In this document: positions 46,259-56,884 of the stretch, piece after piece
Numbering within the stretch: the first letter of the stretch is position 1
Layout: each line of letters begins with the position of its first letter
Assembly: GCA_007858575.1 (NCBI GenBank)
Contig: CP042279.1
Coordinates: 4,218,501 to 4,282,500, forward strand
Direction of reading: 5' to 3'
DNA length: 64,000 nt
From: Streptomyces sp. WAC08241
GTDB lineage: Bacteria; Actinomycetota; Actinomycetes; Streptomycetales; Streptomycetaceae
Translations under genes and position numbers: made by a program
The notes under the pieces: generated by a model
The model's input: the letters and a program-made list of their open reading frames with translations, nothing else
The model's database searches: none
Told to the model about the DNA's origin: nothing

Positions 46259-49163
46259 TCACGGGGACTTGAGCTTCGCCCCGGCCTCCGCGGCCCGCTG
46301 GAGGGCCGCCTGGAGGTCCTCCTGGGCCTTGCCGTACGCGCCCCAGTCCTGCTTCTGCAGGGCGGCCTCGCCCGCGTCGTACGCCTTCTGGGCGTCGGCG
46401 ATCGCCTGCTTCAGGGCGGCGTCGTTCGACGCCGGCGGCGGGGCGTGGTGCCCGGCTGGTCCGGGTTCGGCTGCTCCGGCGTCGGCTGCGTCGGCGCGTC
46501 CACCCCGAAGACCGCGTTGAGCGCCTGGGTGAGGTTGTCCTCGAACACCGTGGTGTCCTTGGTCGTGTCACCCGCGGGCTGGTCCGCGTCCACGTACGAG
46601 ACCGCGACCTTCTTCAGGAGCGGGTAGAGCGCGTTCCGTCCCTGGGCGTACACCGGCTCCACGTACAGGAACCCGCCGTCGAGCGGCACGGTCAGCAGGT
46701 TGCCGTACTGGATGTCGGAGTCGGCGCCCTTCAGGTCCCGGACGAACTGGGCCACGGACGGCAGACCGTTCAGCTTGCTCTGCACCTGGGCCGGACCCGG
46801 CACGTCCTGGGTGACCCGCAGCAGTCTCAGCCGGCCGTACTCCTTGCTGGTGGCGTCGGCGTCGACCGCCATGAAGCCGCCCAGGTTGGGCCGCCCGTTC
46901 GGCGTGAACGTCGTCGTCAGCGAGAAGCGCTGCGCCGTGTCCCCGGGCATCTTCATGCTCAGGTAGTACGGCGGGACCGCGTTGCCGTCCTTGTTGGTCG
47001 GGTCGTCCGGCACCTGCCAGGCGTCCGAGCCGCTGTAGAACTGCGCCGGGTTGGTGACGTGGTAGCGGGTCAGCAGCTCGCGCTGGACCTTGAACATGTC
47101 CTGCGGGTAGCGCAGGTGCTCCAGGAGGTCGCCCTTGATCGCGGACTTCGGCTGGACGGTGTCCGGGAAGGCCTTCATCCAGGTCTTGAGGACCGGGTCC
47201 TCGGTGTCCCACTGGTAGAGCTTCACCGTGCCGTCGTAGGCGTCGACGGTGGCCTTCACCGAGTTGCGGATGTAGTTGACCTGGTTCTGCTGGGCGACGA
47301 CCGTGCGCTGCTGGTTGCCGACGGTCAGGGAGTCGGCCGTGGTGTCGCCGAGCGTGGTGCGCGAGGCGTACGGGTAGCCGTTGGTCGTCGTGTACGCGTC
47401 GACGATCCACTGGATCCGGCCGCCGACGACCGCCGGGTAGGCGTCGCCGTCGATGGTCAGCCAGGGCGCGACCGCCTCGACGCGGTCCTTGGGCGTGCGG
47501 TTGTAGAGGATCCGCGAGCCGTCGCCGATGGCCCCCGAGTAGAGGATCTGCGGCTCGCTGAAGGCCACGCGTACGCGGCGCGGTTGAAGGTGCTGGAGAG
47601 GCTGACGCCGCTCTTCTCCTTGTAGCTGGTGGTCTTCTCGCCGTTCTCCTCGTAGTCGAGCTCCCGCTGGGGGCCGCCCACGATCGAGTACTGGTCGGTC
47701 TTCTCGCCGTAGTAGATCCGCTGCTCGTACGTCGGGAGCTGACCGGTGGTCGGCAGTCCGGACTCGGTGAAGACCGGGGAGCCGTTGGCGTCCGTCTGCG
47801 TGCCCGCGGCCATGATCGCGCCGTAGCCGTGGGTGTAGGTGAAGTGGTCGTTGATCCAGTTCCGCTTCGGGATGCCCCGGATGTTGAGCTCGCGGAGACC
47901 GATGACGGTGTCCTTGCCCTGGTAGCGGTCCACGTCCAGGGTGGTCGGGAACTGGTAGTACTTCCGCTTCTGCTCGAGCTGCTGGAACGTGGGCGAGACG
48001 ATGTTCGGGTCGAGGAGGCGGTAACCGGCCGCCGTGTCGGCGTCCGCCCGCAGCCTGGCCTTGTCCTTGACCGTCGACTTGCCCGAGTAGTTCTCGGGCT
48101 TCGTCCCGTCGATCGCGTACGCCTTGCGGGTCGCGTCGATGTTCTTCTGGATGTACGGCGCTTCCTTGGCCTGCTCGTTCGGCTGGACCTGGAACTTCTG
48201 CACGATGGCCGGGTACAGGCCGCCGATCAGGACCGCGGAGAGCACCATCAGGCCGAAGCCGATCACCGGGAGCTGCCAGGTGCGGCGCCAGAGCGTCGCG
48301 AAGAACAGCACGGCGCAGATCGCGGCGATGCAGAAGAGGATGGTCTTCGCCGGCAGGTAGGCGTTGGCGTCGACGTACCGCAGGCCCGTCCAGTTGCCGG
48401 TGGCCTTGAAGTCGCTGGACTTCACGGCCAGGCCGTACCGGTCGAGCCAGTACGCCACGGCCTTCAGCGACACGAAGACGCCGAGCAGCACCGAGAGGTG
48501 GCCCGTGGCCGCGGCGGTGGCGCGGGCGCCCGGGCTGGTGATCCGCAGCCCGCCGTACAGGTAGTGCGTGAGCGCGGCGGCGATCAGCGACAGGACGGCG
48601 GCGGCGAAGCCGAACGCGAGCAGGAAGCGGTACCAGGGCAGGTCGAAGGCGTAGAACGACACGTCGAGCCCGAACTGGGGGTCCTTCTGACCGAACTTCA
48701 CGCCGTTGACCCACATCAGCCAGGTGCGCCACTGGCCGGAGGCGGAGGCGCCGGCGATCAGGGCCACCAGGGCCGTGACCGCGAGCAGCACCCACTTCTT
48801 GAAGGGGGCGAGTCCCATCCGGTACCGGTCGAGGCTCTGCTGCTCGAGGGACATCGCGCTGAGCGGCGGCCGCAGCCGGTACGCCAGCCAGATGTTGAGG
48901 CCGACGGCGAGCCCCATCAGGAGGCCGAAGACCGCGAAGAGGCCGATCTTGGTCCACAGGGTGGTGGTGAACACGGACGAGTAGTGGACCGAGCGGTACC
49001 AGAGCCAGTCCGTCCAGAACCCGGCGAACATCACGAACGCCATGGCCAGGACGGCCAGCACCCCGAGTGTCATGAGCAGGGTACGGGCCCGCCGGGACGG
49101 CCGGCCGACTCTCATCCTTGGCCCTGACGGGCCTCCGCCGCGGTCCGGCATCTGGAAAGCCAA
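46259..49163 (-). CDS. UPF0182 family large membrane protein
   Basis: About 968 residues. Seven hydrophobic helices occupy the first 330 residues (LLMTLGVLAVLAMAFVMFAG, WTKIGLFAVFGLLMGLAVGL, and others). A large extracytoplasmic domain follows (DPNIVSPTFQQLEQKRKYYQ, DHFTYTHGYGAIMAAGTQ, GNLLTVPLDGGFLYVEPVY). A Pro-rich linker and a coiled-coil-like Ala/Gln/Lys tail end the protein. The family is widespread in actinobacteria and cyanobacteria, without a firm function. TTG 49163 has GAGGGG six bases upstream and gives MAFQMPDRGG; ATG 49151 is the alternative. Frame changes occur near 47570 and 46445. Confidence 0.9.
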
Positions 49164-49321
49164 CGTGCGCCCCTCGGTGTTGATGCGTCTCGGTGTCGAT
49201 GCGTGTCGGTGCTGCTGGTGGGTCTGACAGCAGGCCCCGCGATCGTAGGGCCCACTGATGCAACTTACCGAGGCTTTACCTAGTTCCCGGCTTCGGGGAA
49301 AGAGGAGGCAGGATATTGGTC

Positions 49322-49870
49322 ATGTCCAACGTTTCCCCTCCGGCCCGGCGATGGCCGCGAGCCCCTCACCCGCGCGGTGCTCGAGATCGACGAGTACGCG
49401 TCGGGCCTCGGCTGGGACCAGCCCGCCCGCCTGTTCGCCCTGGTCGACACCGCCCGGCTGCGCGCCCGGGAACCCAAGCTCGCCTCCCAGCTCGGCCTGG
49501 GCGACGACGCCGCCTCCTACACCCCGATCGAGCAGGACAAGCTGCCGCGCGGGAAGCCGCTCGACGAGTTCCTCGGCACGATCGCCTGGCCCGACGCCGT
49601 CGCCGGCTGCGCCATGACGGTGGAGCGGCTCATGCTGCCCCCGTCGGCGGAGGCCCAGGTGCCGCAGGGGCTGAGCGAGAAGCAGCTCGCCACGTGGGTG
49701 GCCGGCCACCCCGACCGCCAGGAGGTCCGGATGACCGTGGCGGTGCTGCGGGCGGGGCGCGCGAGGCGGCGATCCGGCTGCGCGAGAAGGACTCGCCGAC
49801 CGAGGTCCTGACCGGCCCGGACCTGGTGCCGGGGCTCGCCGAGGCGCTCGCGGCCACCTTCGAGGGCTGA
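49322..49870 (+). CDS. PPA1309 family protein
   Basis: About 182 residues of an actinobacterial family without known function. AVLEIDEYASGLGWDQPARL and FALVDTARLRAREPKLASQL open the protein. FLGTIAWPDAVAGCAMTVER is the core, and PDLVPGLAEALAATFEG the end. There is no signal or membrane segment. ATG 49322 is divergent from the UPF0182 gene across about 160 bases. Frame changes occur near 49355 and 49755. A terminator follows. Confidence 0.85.
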   Translation: MSNVSPPARRWPRAPHPRGARDRRVRVGPRLGPARPPVRPGRHRPAARPGTQARLPARPGRRRRLLHPDRAGQAAAREAARRVPRHDRLARRRRRLRHDGGAAHAAPVGGGPGAAGAEREAARHVGGRPPRPPGGPDDRGGAAGGAREAAIRLREKDSPTEVLTGPDLVPGLAEALAATFEG

Positions 49871-49889
49871 GGACCCGTACGTACGCGAA

Positions 49890-49920
49890 GAGGAGGGCGC
49901 CCTGCCGGGGCGCCCTCCTC
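49890..49920. terminator. Terminator between PPA1309 and PDZ protease genes
   Basis: Twelve-base perfect arms GAGGAGGGCGCC and GGCGCCCTCCTC around a 7-base loop separate two convergent genes. Confidence 0.9.
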
Positions 49921-49934
49921 GCTTCCGCGTGCTC

Positions 49935-51021
49935 TCAGCCCTTCGCGCAGCGCGGCAGGGACGCCGTGTCGCCCTTGCGGAGCTTCTCCAGGGACTTGGT
50001 GGCGTCGTCGATGGTGTCCACCTTGACGAGGGTGAGTCCGTCGGGGTGTCGGAGGCGGCCGCGGCGCAGTTGTCGGCCGGGGTGAGGAAGTACTCGGCGC
50101 CCGCGTTGCGCGCGCCGACCAGCTTCATCTCGATGCCGCCGATCGGGCCGACCTCGCCCTTGTCGTCGATGGTGCCGGTGCCGGCGACGAACCGGCCGCC
50201 CGTGAGGCTGTCCGGGGTGAGCTTGTCGACGATGCCGAGCGCGAACATCAGTCCGGCGCTGGGGCCGCCGACGTCGGCCAGCTTGATGTCGATCGTGAAC
50301 GGGAAGACGTGGTCGGTGCCGGCCTGGATGCCGACGACGGCCCGGTCGCCCTCCTCGGAGGTGGTGGTCGTGATGACCACCTTCCGCGTGGCGGTCGGTT
50401 CCTTGCCCGCCTTCTCGGCGGCGGCCGCCTCCTTGGCGGGGACGATCGTGAACTCGACCTTCTGACCGGGCTTCCGCTTCGTCACCTGCGCGGCGACGCC
50501 GCTCTGGTCGGTGATCGGCACGCCGTCGACGGCCTTGATGACGTCCCCGGCGTGCAGCCTGCCCTCGGCCGGGGCGCCCTTGACCACCGTGCCGACGACG
50601 ACCCGGGAGACCACCGGGATGCCCAGCTCCCCGAGGGCCGCCACCTTGGCGCTCTCCTGGGACTGGGAGAACTCCTCGGCGTTCTCCTGGCTCGACTGCT
50701 CCTCGGTCTTGCCGTCCGGGTAGAGCGTGTCGTGCGGCACCACCACGTTGTCGTGGGCGAGCCAGCCGTAGACGGCCTCGACGGCGTTCATCCGGTAGTC
50801 CGCGCCGGTGACGCGGACCGTCGTCATGTTGAGGTGGCCGTCGGTCGGATACGTCTTGCGTCCGGAGATCTGGAGGACGGGCTCCCCCTGGCCTCGCCGA
50901 GGGTGTTGACCGTCGGTCCGGGGCTCATCTCCGCGTACGGCACCGGGATCAGAACGCCGGCGATGAGCAGGCAGATCAGGACCAGGGTGGAGGCGAGCAT
51001 CGTCGCGGTGCGGCGTGGCAT
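49935..51021 (-). CDS. PDZ-domain, Lon-like (S16) membrane protease (YlbL family)
   Basis: About 362 residues. One N-terminal membrane helix (MLASTLVLICLLIAGVLIPV) anchors the protein outside the cell. A PDZ domain follows (VVGTVVKGAPAEGRLHAGDV, IKAVDGVPITDQSGVA). The C-terminal S16 domain carries the catalytic Ser in DVGGPSAGLMFALGI and the Lys in IGGIEMKLVGARNAGA. Frame changes occur near 50890 and 50050. It likely degrades or processes envelope proteins. ATG 51021 begins MPRRTATMLAS. Confidence 0.92.
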
Positions 51022-51087
51022 GGAACGACAGTACGGGACTCGCCTGTGGGTGCACTCCCGGGGCGGGTCCGTACGAGGCGGCCCGCG

Positions 51088-51318
51088 TCAGCCGGAGGAG
51101 GACGGGGTGACGGCGGTGGCCGCCGCGGCCGGTTCGCGCTCGTGGCGGGCGGAATCGGCGAGGGTGGGGTGGGCGCGTTCCATCGCGTCCCGGAAGCGGG
51201 CGTAGCCGGCGAGTTCGGCCACGTCGCCCGTCGTCTTGTTCCTCGAAGCCCAGCTTCCCCATATCGCCGCGCCGACGACTGCGAAAAGCGGAATCAGCAA
51301 CCAGGCCAGCGCTGCCAT
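51088..51318 (-). CDS. Small single-pass membrane protein
   Basis: An intact 76-residue protein. One hydrophobic helix (ALAWLLIPLFAVVGAAIWGS) is followed by the basic SRNKTT and a soluble tail with an Ala/Thr/Ser-rich end. No family name is recognised. It lies 66 bases upstream of the PDZ protease gene on the same strand, so the two may be co-transcribed. Confidence 0.75.
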   Translation of the reverse strand: MAALAWLLIPLFAVVGAAIWGSWASRNKTTGDVAELAGYARFRDAMERAHPTLADSARHEREPAAAATAVTPSSSG

Positions 51319-51455
51319 TCCGACCTCCCATCCCCAGTGAGTTGATCAGCAGACTGTTTCATCCGTGCCGTCAACGCTCGCGCGCGGGGGTCGGTTACGC
51401 AAATCGGGCGTTCGGCTACGCCGTGTCGGCGCGCCGCCTTGCTTCCCGGTGCTCC

Positions 51456-51916
51456 CTAGCAGGCACCCACCCACTCCTCGGTTCCGTCCGAGAAGGTCTG
51501 GTGCTTCCAAATGGGTACTTCGTGCTTGAGGTCGTCGATCAGCTTCCGGCAGGCCTCGAAGGCCTCCGCGCGGTGGGGGCAGGAGACGGCGACGACGACC
51601 GCGATGTCGCCGACCTTCAGGTCGCCCACGCGGTGGACGGCGGCCAGGGCGCGGACCGGGTGGTTCGCGACGACCTTCTCGGCGACGCGGCGCAGCTCCG
51701 CCCCGGCCGTGGGGTGGCAGGAGTAGCCGAGCGCGTCGACGTCCGCGCCGCCGTCGTGGTTGCGCACGGTGCCGACGAAGAGGGTCGTGCCGCCGGAGGC
51801 GTCGTCCCCGACCGCCCGGAAGACCTCGTCGACGGAGAGGGGGTCTCCCGGATCGCGAGGAGCTTGATGGGGTCGGCCGCGGCCCGCTCGCCGGGATGGT
51901 CAGACGTCAGTGCCAT
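51456..51916 (-). CDS. moaE: Molybdopterin synthase catalytic subunit MoaE
   Basis: About 153 residues making molybdopterin from precursor Z with MoaD. TTLFVGTVRNHDGGADVDAL, AVHRVGDLKVGDIAVVVAVS, HRAEAFEACRKLIDDLKHEV and PIWKHQTFSDGTEEWV cover the family, including the catalytic KHQ-type lysine region. ATG 51916 begins MALTSDHPGE. One base is missing near 51850. No other molybdopterin gene is in the window. Confidence 0.93.
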
Positions 51917-52041
51917 GAGCCCATCGTGCCGTACGCCGCCGACAACCCGGAATAGCGGTTTCGACTGGCGCTCCGGACCCTCCGTAGGAGGGTCCTACAG
52001 TCGGCCCTCGACCGGTCGGCCCCACGGCGGCGGTGAGGGGA

Positions 52042-53150
52042 TCAGATCCCGCGCCGCTTCCGCATCTGCCGGACGAGCGCCGCCGTGCCGAGCAGCGCCA
52101 CTGTCGCCCCGGCCGCGCCGGCCGCCGTCGCGTCCTTGCGGCCCAGGCGGCGCCCGGCGACCGTGTGGCGGCCCTCGACCTCCTCCAGGAGCGCGGCGAG
52201 GACCTCCTCGTTCGTCCACTTCGGCCGCCAGCCGGCGTCGTGCAGCCGTCCGACGCTCACCACCCAGGGGTGCATGGTGTACGCCAGGTCGCCCGCCGGG
52301 GACGGGGTGAGGCCGATCCGGTGGAGGCGGGCCGCCGTGCCGAGGGCGACGGCGGAGGGCAGCTCCATGCGCCGGATCCCGGAGAGCTCCTCGACCTCCT
52401 CCTGCTCCAGCCAGCCCTCGCAGCCGACCGCGAACTCCCCGTCGACCTTCCCCAGGGCCGCGTACTCCAGCGCGCTCACCAGGTCCTCGACGTGGCAGAA
52501 CTGCCAGGTGGGCCGGGATCCGGCGACGACGAGCAGCCGGGGCGACTCGAAGTAGCGGGTCAGCGCCGTGTCCGTGCCGCCGACGAGGACGGCCGGGCGG
52601 ACCACCGTGACGTGGAGGCCGGGGTGCGCGCGGGGCGCCCGGCGGCCCAGGCGCTCGATCTCCAGCAGGTCGCCGACGCCGGTGGCCTCCGCGGTGGCCT
52701 TCAGCTCGGCGTCCTCGGAGAGCGGGACGTCGTTGTCGGGCAGCGCGCCGTAGACCATCGCGGAGGTGCAGAGCACCACCCGGTGGACGCCGGCGGCCGC
52801 GGCGGCGGTCAGGACGGTCTGCGTGCCGCGCACGTTGTAGGCCGTCCGGGCCGCGGGTCGGTCTCCAGGTCGAGGTCGACGGCGAGGTGCACGACGACGT
52901 CGGCGCCGCGCAGCTTCTCGGCGATGGCCGGGTCGCGCACGTCCAGGACGTGCCACTGCGCCTCGGGGACCTCGCCGCGGCGCTCGTCGATGGCGACGAC
53001 CCGCTTGACCTCCTCGGAGGCGGCGAGGCGCCTGGTCAGTAGGTCGCCGACGCCGGAAGCGGCGCCGGTGACCGCGACGACGGGGCCGCGCGCGGTGGAC
53101 CGGGTCGAGTGGTTTCGCGCTCCGCGAACCTGTGGATCTGGGGAACTCAC
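52042..53150 (-). CDS. NAD-dependent epimerase/dehydratase family protein
   Basis: About 370 residues of an extended SDR fold. VVAVTGAASGVGDLLTRRLA is the NAD-binding TGxxGxxG motif. DVVVHLAVDLDLETDPRP and NVRGTQTVLTAAAAAGVHRV follow. VLCTSAMVYGALPDNDVPL supplies the Ser and Tyr of the active site. The C-terminal end is basic, with a hydrophobic stretch (AAGAAGATVALLGTAALV) that may touch the membrane. GTG 53150 begins VSSPDPQVRG. A frame change lies near 52855. A short hairpin (51975-51995) stands before moaE. Confidence 0.88.
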
Positions 53151-53364
53151 CGGGCGTCTCCAGCGGTTGTCTTCAGTACGTACGCCGCACGACGTACGGA
53201 CCAGGTGGCGTCCATCCTGCCGCAGGGCACGCCCCGGCGGAGCACCGAGCCCGTTTCCGGCCCGGATGTCTACGCTGGTGGTGTGCGGAGCCTGTCGCGG
53301 GCAGGCTCTGGTCGGGCAGTCGCCGTCGGCAGGAGGCCGGCGGCCCTACGAGCCGAGGAAACCT

Positions 53365-54834
53365 GTGAGTGACACCCCATTCGGATTCGGCCTTCCGCCG
53401 GAGGAGCCGGAGGACGGCGACGAGGGCAAGAAGAAGGACCCCGCCGGAGGTGGCCAGGGGTCCGGTGGCCAGGGCGGCAACCCGTTCGGGGCGAACCCGT
53501 TCGGTTTCGGCGCACTGCCGGGCATGGGCGGGCCCGGCGGCGCGGACAATCCGTTCGCGGCGATGTTCGGCTCGCTGAACCCCAACGACCTGGGCGCGGC
53601 CTTCCAGCAGCTCGGGCAGATGCTGAGCTACGAGGGCGGTCCCGTCAACTGGGACATGGCCAAGCAGATCGCGCGCCAGGTGGTCGCCCAGGGCACCCCG
53701 GACGGCACCAAGGACGCCAGCGTGGGCCCGGCCGAGAAGTCGGCGGTCCAGGAGGCGCTGCGCCTGGCCGACCTGTGGCTGGACCAGGCGACCTCGCTGC
53801 CCTCGGGGGCGAACGTCTCCGTGGCGTGGAGCCGCGCGGAGTGGGTCGAGGCGACGCTGCCGGCGTGGCAGCAGCTCGTGGACCCGGTCGCCGAGCGGGT
53901 CGGCACGGCGATGGGCGACGTCCTGCCGGAGGAGATGCAGGCCATGGCGGGCCCGCTGATCGGCATGATGCGCTCCATGGGCGGCGCCATGTTCGGCCAG
54001 CAGATCGGGCAGGCCGTGGGCGCGCTCGCCGGTGAGGTCGTCGGCTCGACCGACGTCGGCCTGCCGCTGGGCTCCGGCCGGGCGCGCCGCGCTGCTCCCG
54101 CTGAACATCGAGGCCTTCGGCAAGGACCTGGGCGTGCCCTCGGACGAGGTGCGGCTCTACCTGGCCCTGCGCGAGGCGGCCCACCAGCGCCTCTTCGCGC
54201 ACGTGCCGTGGCTGCGGGCGCACCTGTTCGGCGCGGTCGAGGGTACGCGCGCGGGATCAAGGTCGACACCTCGAAGCTGGAGGAGGCGGTGGGCCAGCTC
54301 GACCCGACGCACCCCGAGCAGCTTCAGGAGGCGCTCCAGCAGGGCATGTTCCAGCCGGAGGACACCCCGGAGCAGAAGGCGGCCCTGGCCCGTCTGGAGA
54401 CGGCGCTCGCGCTGGTCGAGGGCTGGGTGGACGCGGTGGTCCACGAGGCCGCCAAGACTCGTCTGACCTCGGCGGACGCGCTGCGCGAGACGCTGCGCCG
54501 GCGCCGGGCCTCGGGCGGTCCCGCCGAGCAGACCTTCGCGACCCTGATCGGTCTGGAGCTGCGTCCGCGGCGGCTGCGGGACGCGGCGCGCCTGTGGGCC
54601 TCGCTCACCGACGCGCGCGGGGTCGACGGCCGGGACGGCCTGTGGGAGCACCCGGACATGCTGCCGACGGCGACCGACCTGGACGACCCGGACGGCTTCG
54701 TGCACCGCGAGCACCTCGACTTCTCCGAGTTGGACAAGATGCTCGGCGAGGCGGCGAAGGGCGACGCCCCGAAGGGCGACTCTCCGGAGGACGACGGCCG
54801 GGACGGGACCGGCGGCGGGGACGGCAAGGAGTGA
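53365..54834 (+). CDS. Zinc-dependent metalloprotease (DUF2342 / coenzyme F420-region type)
   Basis: About 490 residues. The first 70 residues are disordered and rich in Gly, Pro, Asn and Phe, with repeated NPFG motifs. The core has LPAWQQLVDPVAERVGTAMG and MGGAMFGQQIGQAVGALAGE. LYLALREAAHQRLFAHVPW carries the family's HExxH-like site in degenerate form (E-A-A-H). GWVDAVVHEAAKTRL holds a second His/Glu. The C-terminal tail is acidic and repetitive (AKGDAPKGDSPEDDG). GTG 53365 begins VSDTPFGFG. Frame changes occur near 54080 and 54245. The NUDIX gene overlaps its stop (GTGA). Confidence 0.85.
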   Translation: MSDTPFGFGLPPEEPEDGDEGKKKDPAGGGQGSGGQGGNPFGANPFGFGALPGMGGPGGADNPFAAMFGSLNPNDLGAAFQQLGQMLSYEGGPVNWDMAKQIARQVVAQGTPDGTKDASVGPAEKSAVQEALRLADLWLDQATSLPSGANVSVAWSRAEWVEATLPAWQQLVDPVAERVGTAMGDVLPEEMQAMAGPLIGMMRSMGGAMFGQQIGQAVGALAGEVVGSTDVGLPLGSGRARRAAPAEHRGLRQGPGRALGRGAALPGPARGGPPAPLRARAVAAGAPVRRGRGYARGIKVDTSKLEEAVGQLDPTHPEQLQEALQQGMFQPEDTPEQKAALARLETALALVEGWVDAVVHEAAKTRLTSADALRETLRRRRASGGPAEQTFATLIGLELRPRRLRDAARLWASLTDARGVDGRDGLWEHPDMLPTATDLDDPDGFVHREHLDFSELDKMLGEAAKGDAPKGDSPEDDGRDGTGGGDGKE

Positions 54835-55351
54835 CCCTGCACGACGACGCGGTCCTCGTGCTGAAGGAGTACGGGGGCCAGGAAGAGCTGCGGCAGGTCT
54901 ACCTGGACCACCTGGACGCGCATCCGGACGGCATGTACAAGCCCTGCTCGGCCGGTCACCTGACGTCCAGCGCGCTGGTGGTCGACCCCGCGCGGGGCAG
55001 GGTGCTGCTGACCCTGCACAAGAAGCTGGGCATGTGGCTCCAGATGGGCGGCCACTGCGAGCCGGGCGACGCGACGGTCGAGGCCGCCGCGCTGCGGGAG
55101 GCGACGGAGGAGTCCGGGATCCCGGGGCTCGTCCTGCTGCCGGGCGGCCCGGTGCGGCTCGACCGGCATCCGATCCCGGCCCCCGCCACTGGCACCTGGA
55201 CGTGCAGTACGCGGCCCTGGCGCCGGCGGAGGCGGTGGAGCGGATCAGCGAGGAGTCGCTCGACCTGCGCTGGTTCGCGTACGAGGACGTGGCGGGCGTG
55301 GCCGACACGTCGGTGGTCCGCCTCCTGGAGGGCACGCTGGCGCGGCTGTGA
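54831..55351 (+). CDS. NUDIX hydrolase
   Basis: About 173 residues with one Nudix domain. The Nudix box is GGHCEPGDATVEAAALREAT followed by EESGI, which has the conserved Gly, Glu and REATEES residues. LHKKLGMWLQMGGHCE precedes it and RHWHLDVQYAAL follows. The substrate, a nucleoside diphosphate derivative, is unknown. It is coupled to the metalloprotease gene (GTG 54831 within GTGA). One frame change lies near 55180. Confidence 0.9.
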
Positions 55352-55357
55352 GGACAT

Positions 55358-55397
55358 GGGAAGGGGCGGGCGCCACGACCGGCGCCCGCCCCTTCCC
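55358..55397. terminator. Bidirectional terminator between NUDIX and AIM24 genes
   Basis: Seventeen-base perfect arms (55358-55374, 55381-55397; GGGAAGGGGCGGGCGCC and complement) around ACGACC. Confidence 0.93.
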
Positions 55398-55417
55398 TCG
55401 TACCTCCGTGCCTCCGG

Positions 55418-56172
55418 CTAGTTCCAGGCGTTGTTCTGGTTCTGGCCGTGGGCGCCGTGCTGTCCGGCGCCGTACTGGGCGGCGATGCCCTGGCCGATGG
55501 CCGCGTGCTGCGGGGCATGACCTCGCTGGGCTGGACGAGGGCGAAGCCCTGTCCGAGGAAGCTGAGCTCCCAGCCCTCGCCGGTGTCGCTGCGCCGGCGG
55601 CGGACGCTGGAGTTGTGCGTCTGCGCCTGCATCTGGACCCGGAGCCCGGTGGACCAGGCGACGATCGCGTCCGCGTCGACGCTGACGTACTTGTCGGGCG
55701 TGACCTGCATCATCAGCGGCTGCCCGGAGGTCATCAGGGCGACCTTGCCGCGGCCGGAGACGTTGAGCTGGTACTTGCCGGAGCCGGAGATGCCGTACTG
55801 GCTGTCGACGGCGATGACCTCGGTGTGGAGGGTCGAGTCGAGCGCCAGGACGTAGGCGCTGTCGACGGTGAGGCCCTCCTGCTCGACCTCCACGACGTGG
55901 ACGTACTGGGCGAGGTTGGCGAAGTAGACCGTGCCCTGCCCGGAGCAGCGCATCAGGTCGAGGCCCTCACCGGTGCGGGCGCGGGCCCGGCGCTGGTTCG
56001 CGGTCTGGTACTCGCCGTCGAAGTCGATGAGCCCCTGGTAGGCGACCATGGCGCCCTTGCGGGCGAGGACGTCGTCCTGCCCGGTCAGGCTGACCCGCAG
56101 GAGCTGCGGGTTCTGGACGACGTACCGCTCCTGGCTCTGCTGTTCGGCGTGGTTGAAAAGCGGGCTCTGCAT
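55418..56172 (-). CDS. AIM24 family protein (first of three)
   Basis: About 250 residues of a beta-rich AIM24 (DUF124) fold. RKGAMVAYQGLIDFDGEY, GLDLMRCSGQGTVYFANLAQ, VDSAYVLALDSTLHTEVIAV and KYVSVDADAIVAWSTGLRVQ run in order. The C-terminus is Gln/Gly/His/Asn-rich (HAAIGQGIAAQYGAGQHGAH). A frame change lies near 55515. The mitochondrial namesake affects inner-membrane structure; bacterial members have no firm function. ATG 56172 is 18 bases from the next gene, so the three AIM24 genes form an operon. Confidence 0.85.
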
Positions 56173-56190
56173 GGTGTGTTCTCGCTCCCC

Positions 56191-56870
56191 TCAGCCCCGG
56201 GCCCGCAGGCGGTCGGTGCTGTCCTCGCTCGGCTGTACGACGACGATGCCCTGGCCCGAGAAGGCCATCTGGTACGCCCCGCCGCTGCCCCGTCCGATGA
56301 GGGAGGAGGCCTTGAAGCTGCGCTTGCCCTTGACCTTGAGCGCGGGCGACCAGGCGACGAGCGCGTCGGGGTCGACGTACGTCTCGTCCTCGCCGCGGCC
56401 GCAGTCGACGACGATCGGGGTGCCGCGCGAGGTGAGCGCGACCCAGCCGGTGCCGGCGATCGTCACGTTGAACAGGCCCTGGCCGGCGAACTTGGCGAGG
56501 CCCTTGACCCGCTCGACGCCCCACTGGAGGTGCGCGTCGAAGGCGAGGAGGTTGGTGCCGTTGACCGACAGGGAGTCGTTGTTGAGGTTGATCACGACGA
56601 CGTCGGCGCCGTAGTCCGCGAGGTAGAGCAGTCCGTCGCCGGAGCACTTCATGATCGGCGCGCCTTCACCGGTGACCCACTGCTGGGCGTACTGGCGGAC
56701 GGCGGGCGGGTTGGGCTCGTAGGTGATGAAGCCCTCGTAGGCGACCATCGAGCCCGACCGGGCGTAGAGGTCCTGGCCGCTCGCCATGGCGACCTTGAGC
56801 ATGGCGCTGCCGTGGTTCTCCATCCGGGCCGCGACGGGGTCGGGGCGTAGCCCGCGAGTTGCTGGTTCAT
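56191..56870 (-). CDS. AIM24 family protein (second of three)
   Basis: About 226 residues. SGQDLYARSGSMVAYEGFIT, GAPIMKCSGDGLLYLADYGA, NGTNLLAFDAHLQWGVERVK and TYVDPDALVAWSPALKVKGK match the AIM24 fold. ATG 56870 gives MNQQLAGYAP; a frame change just after it (about 56845) would otherwise leave a false start at MENHGSAML. It lies between the other two AIM24 genes with gaps under 20 bases. Confidence 0.85.
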
Positions 56871-56884
56871 GGCTTCGGGCTCCC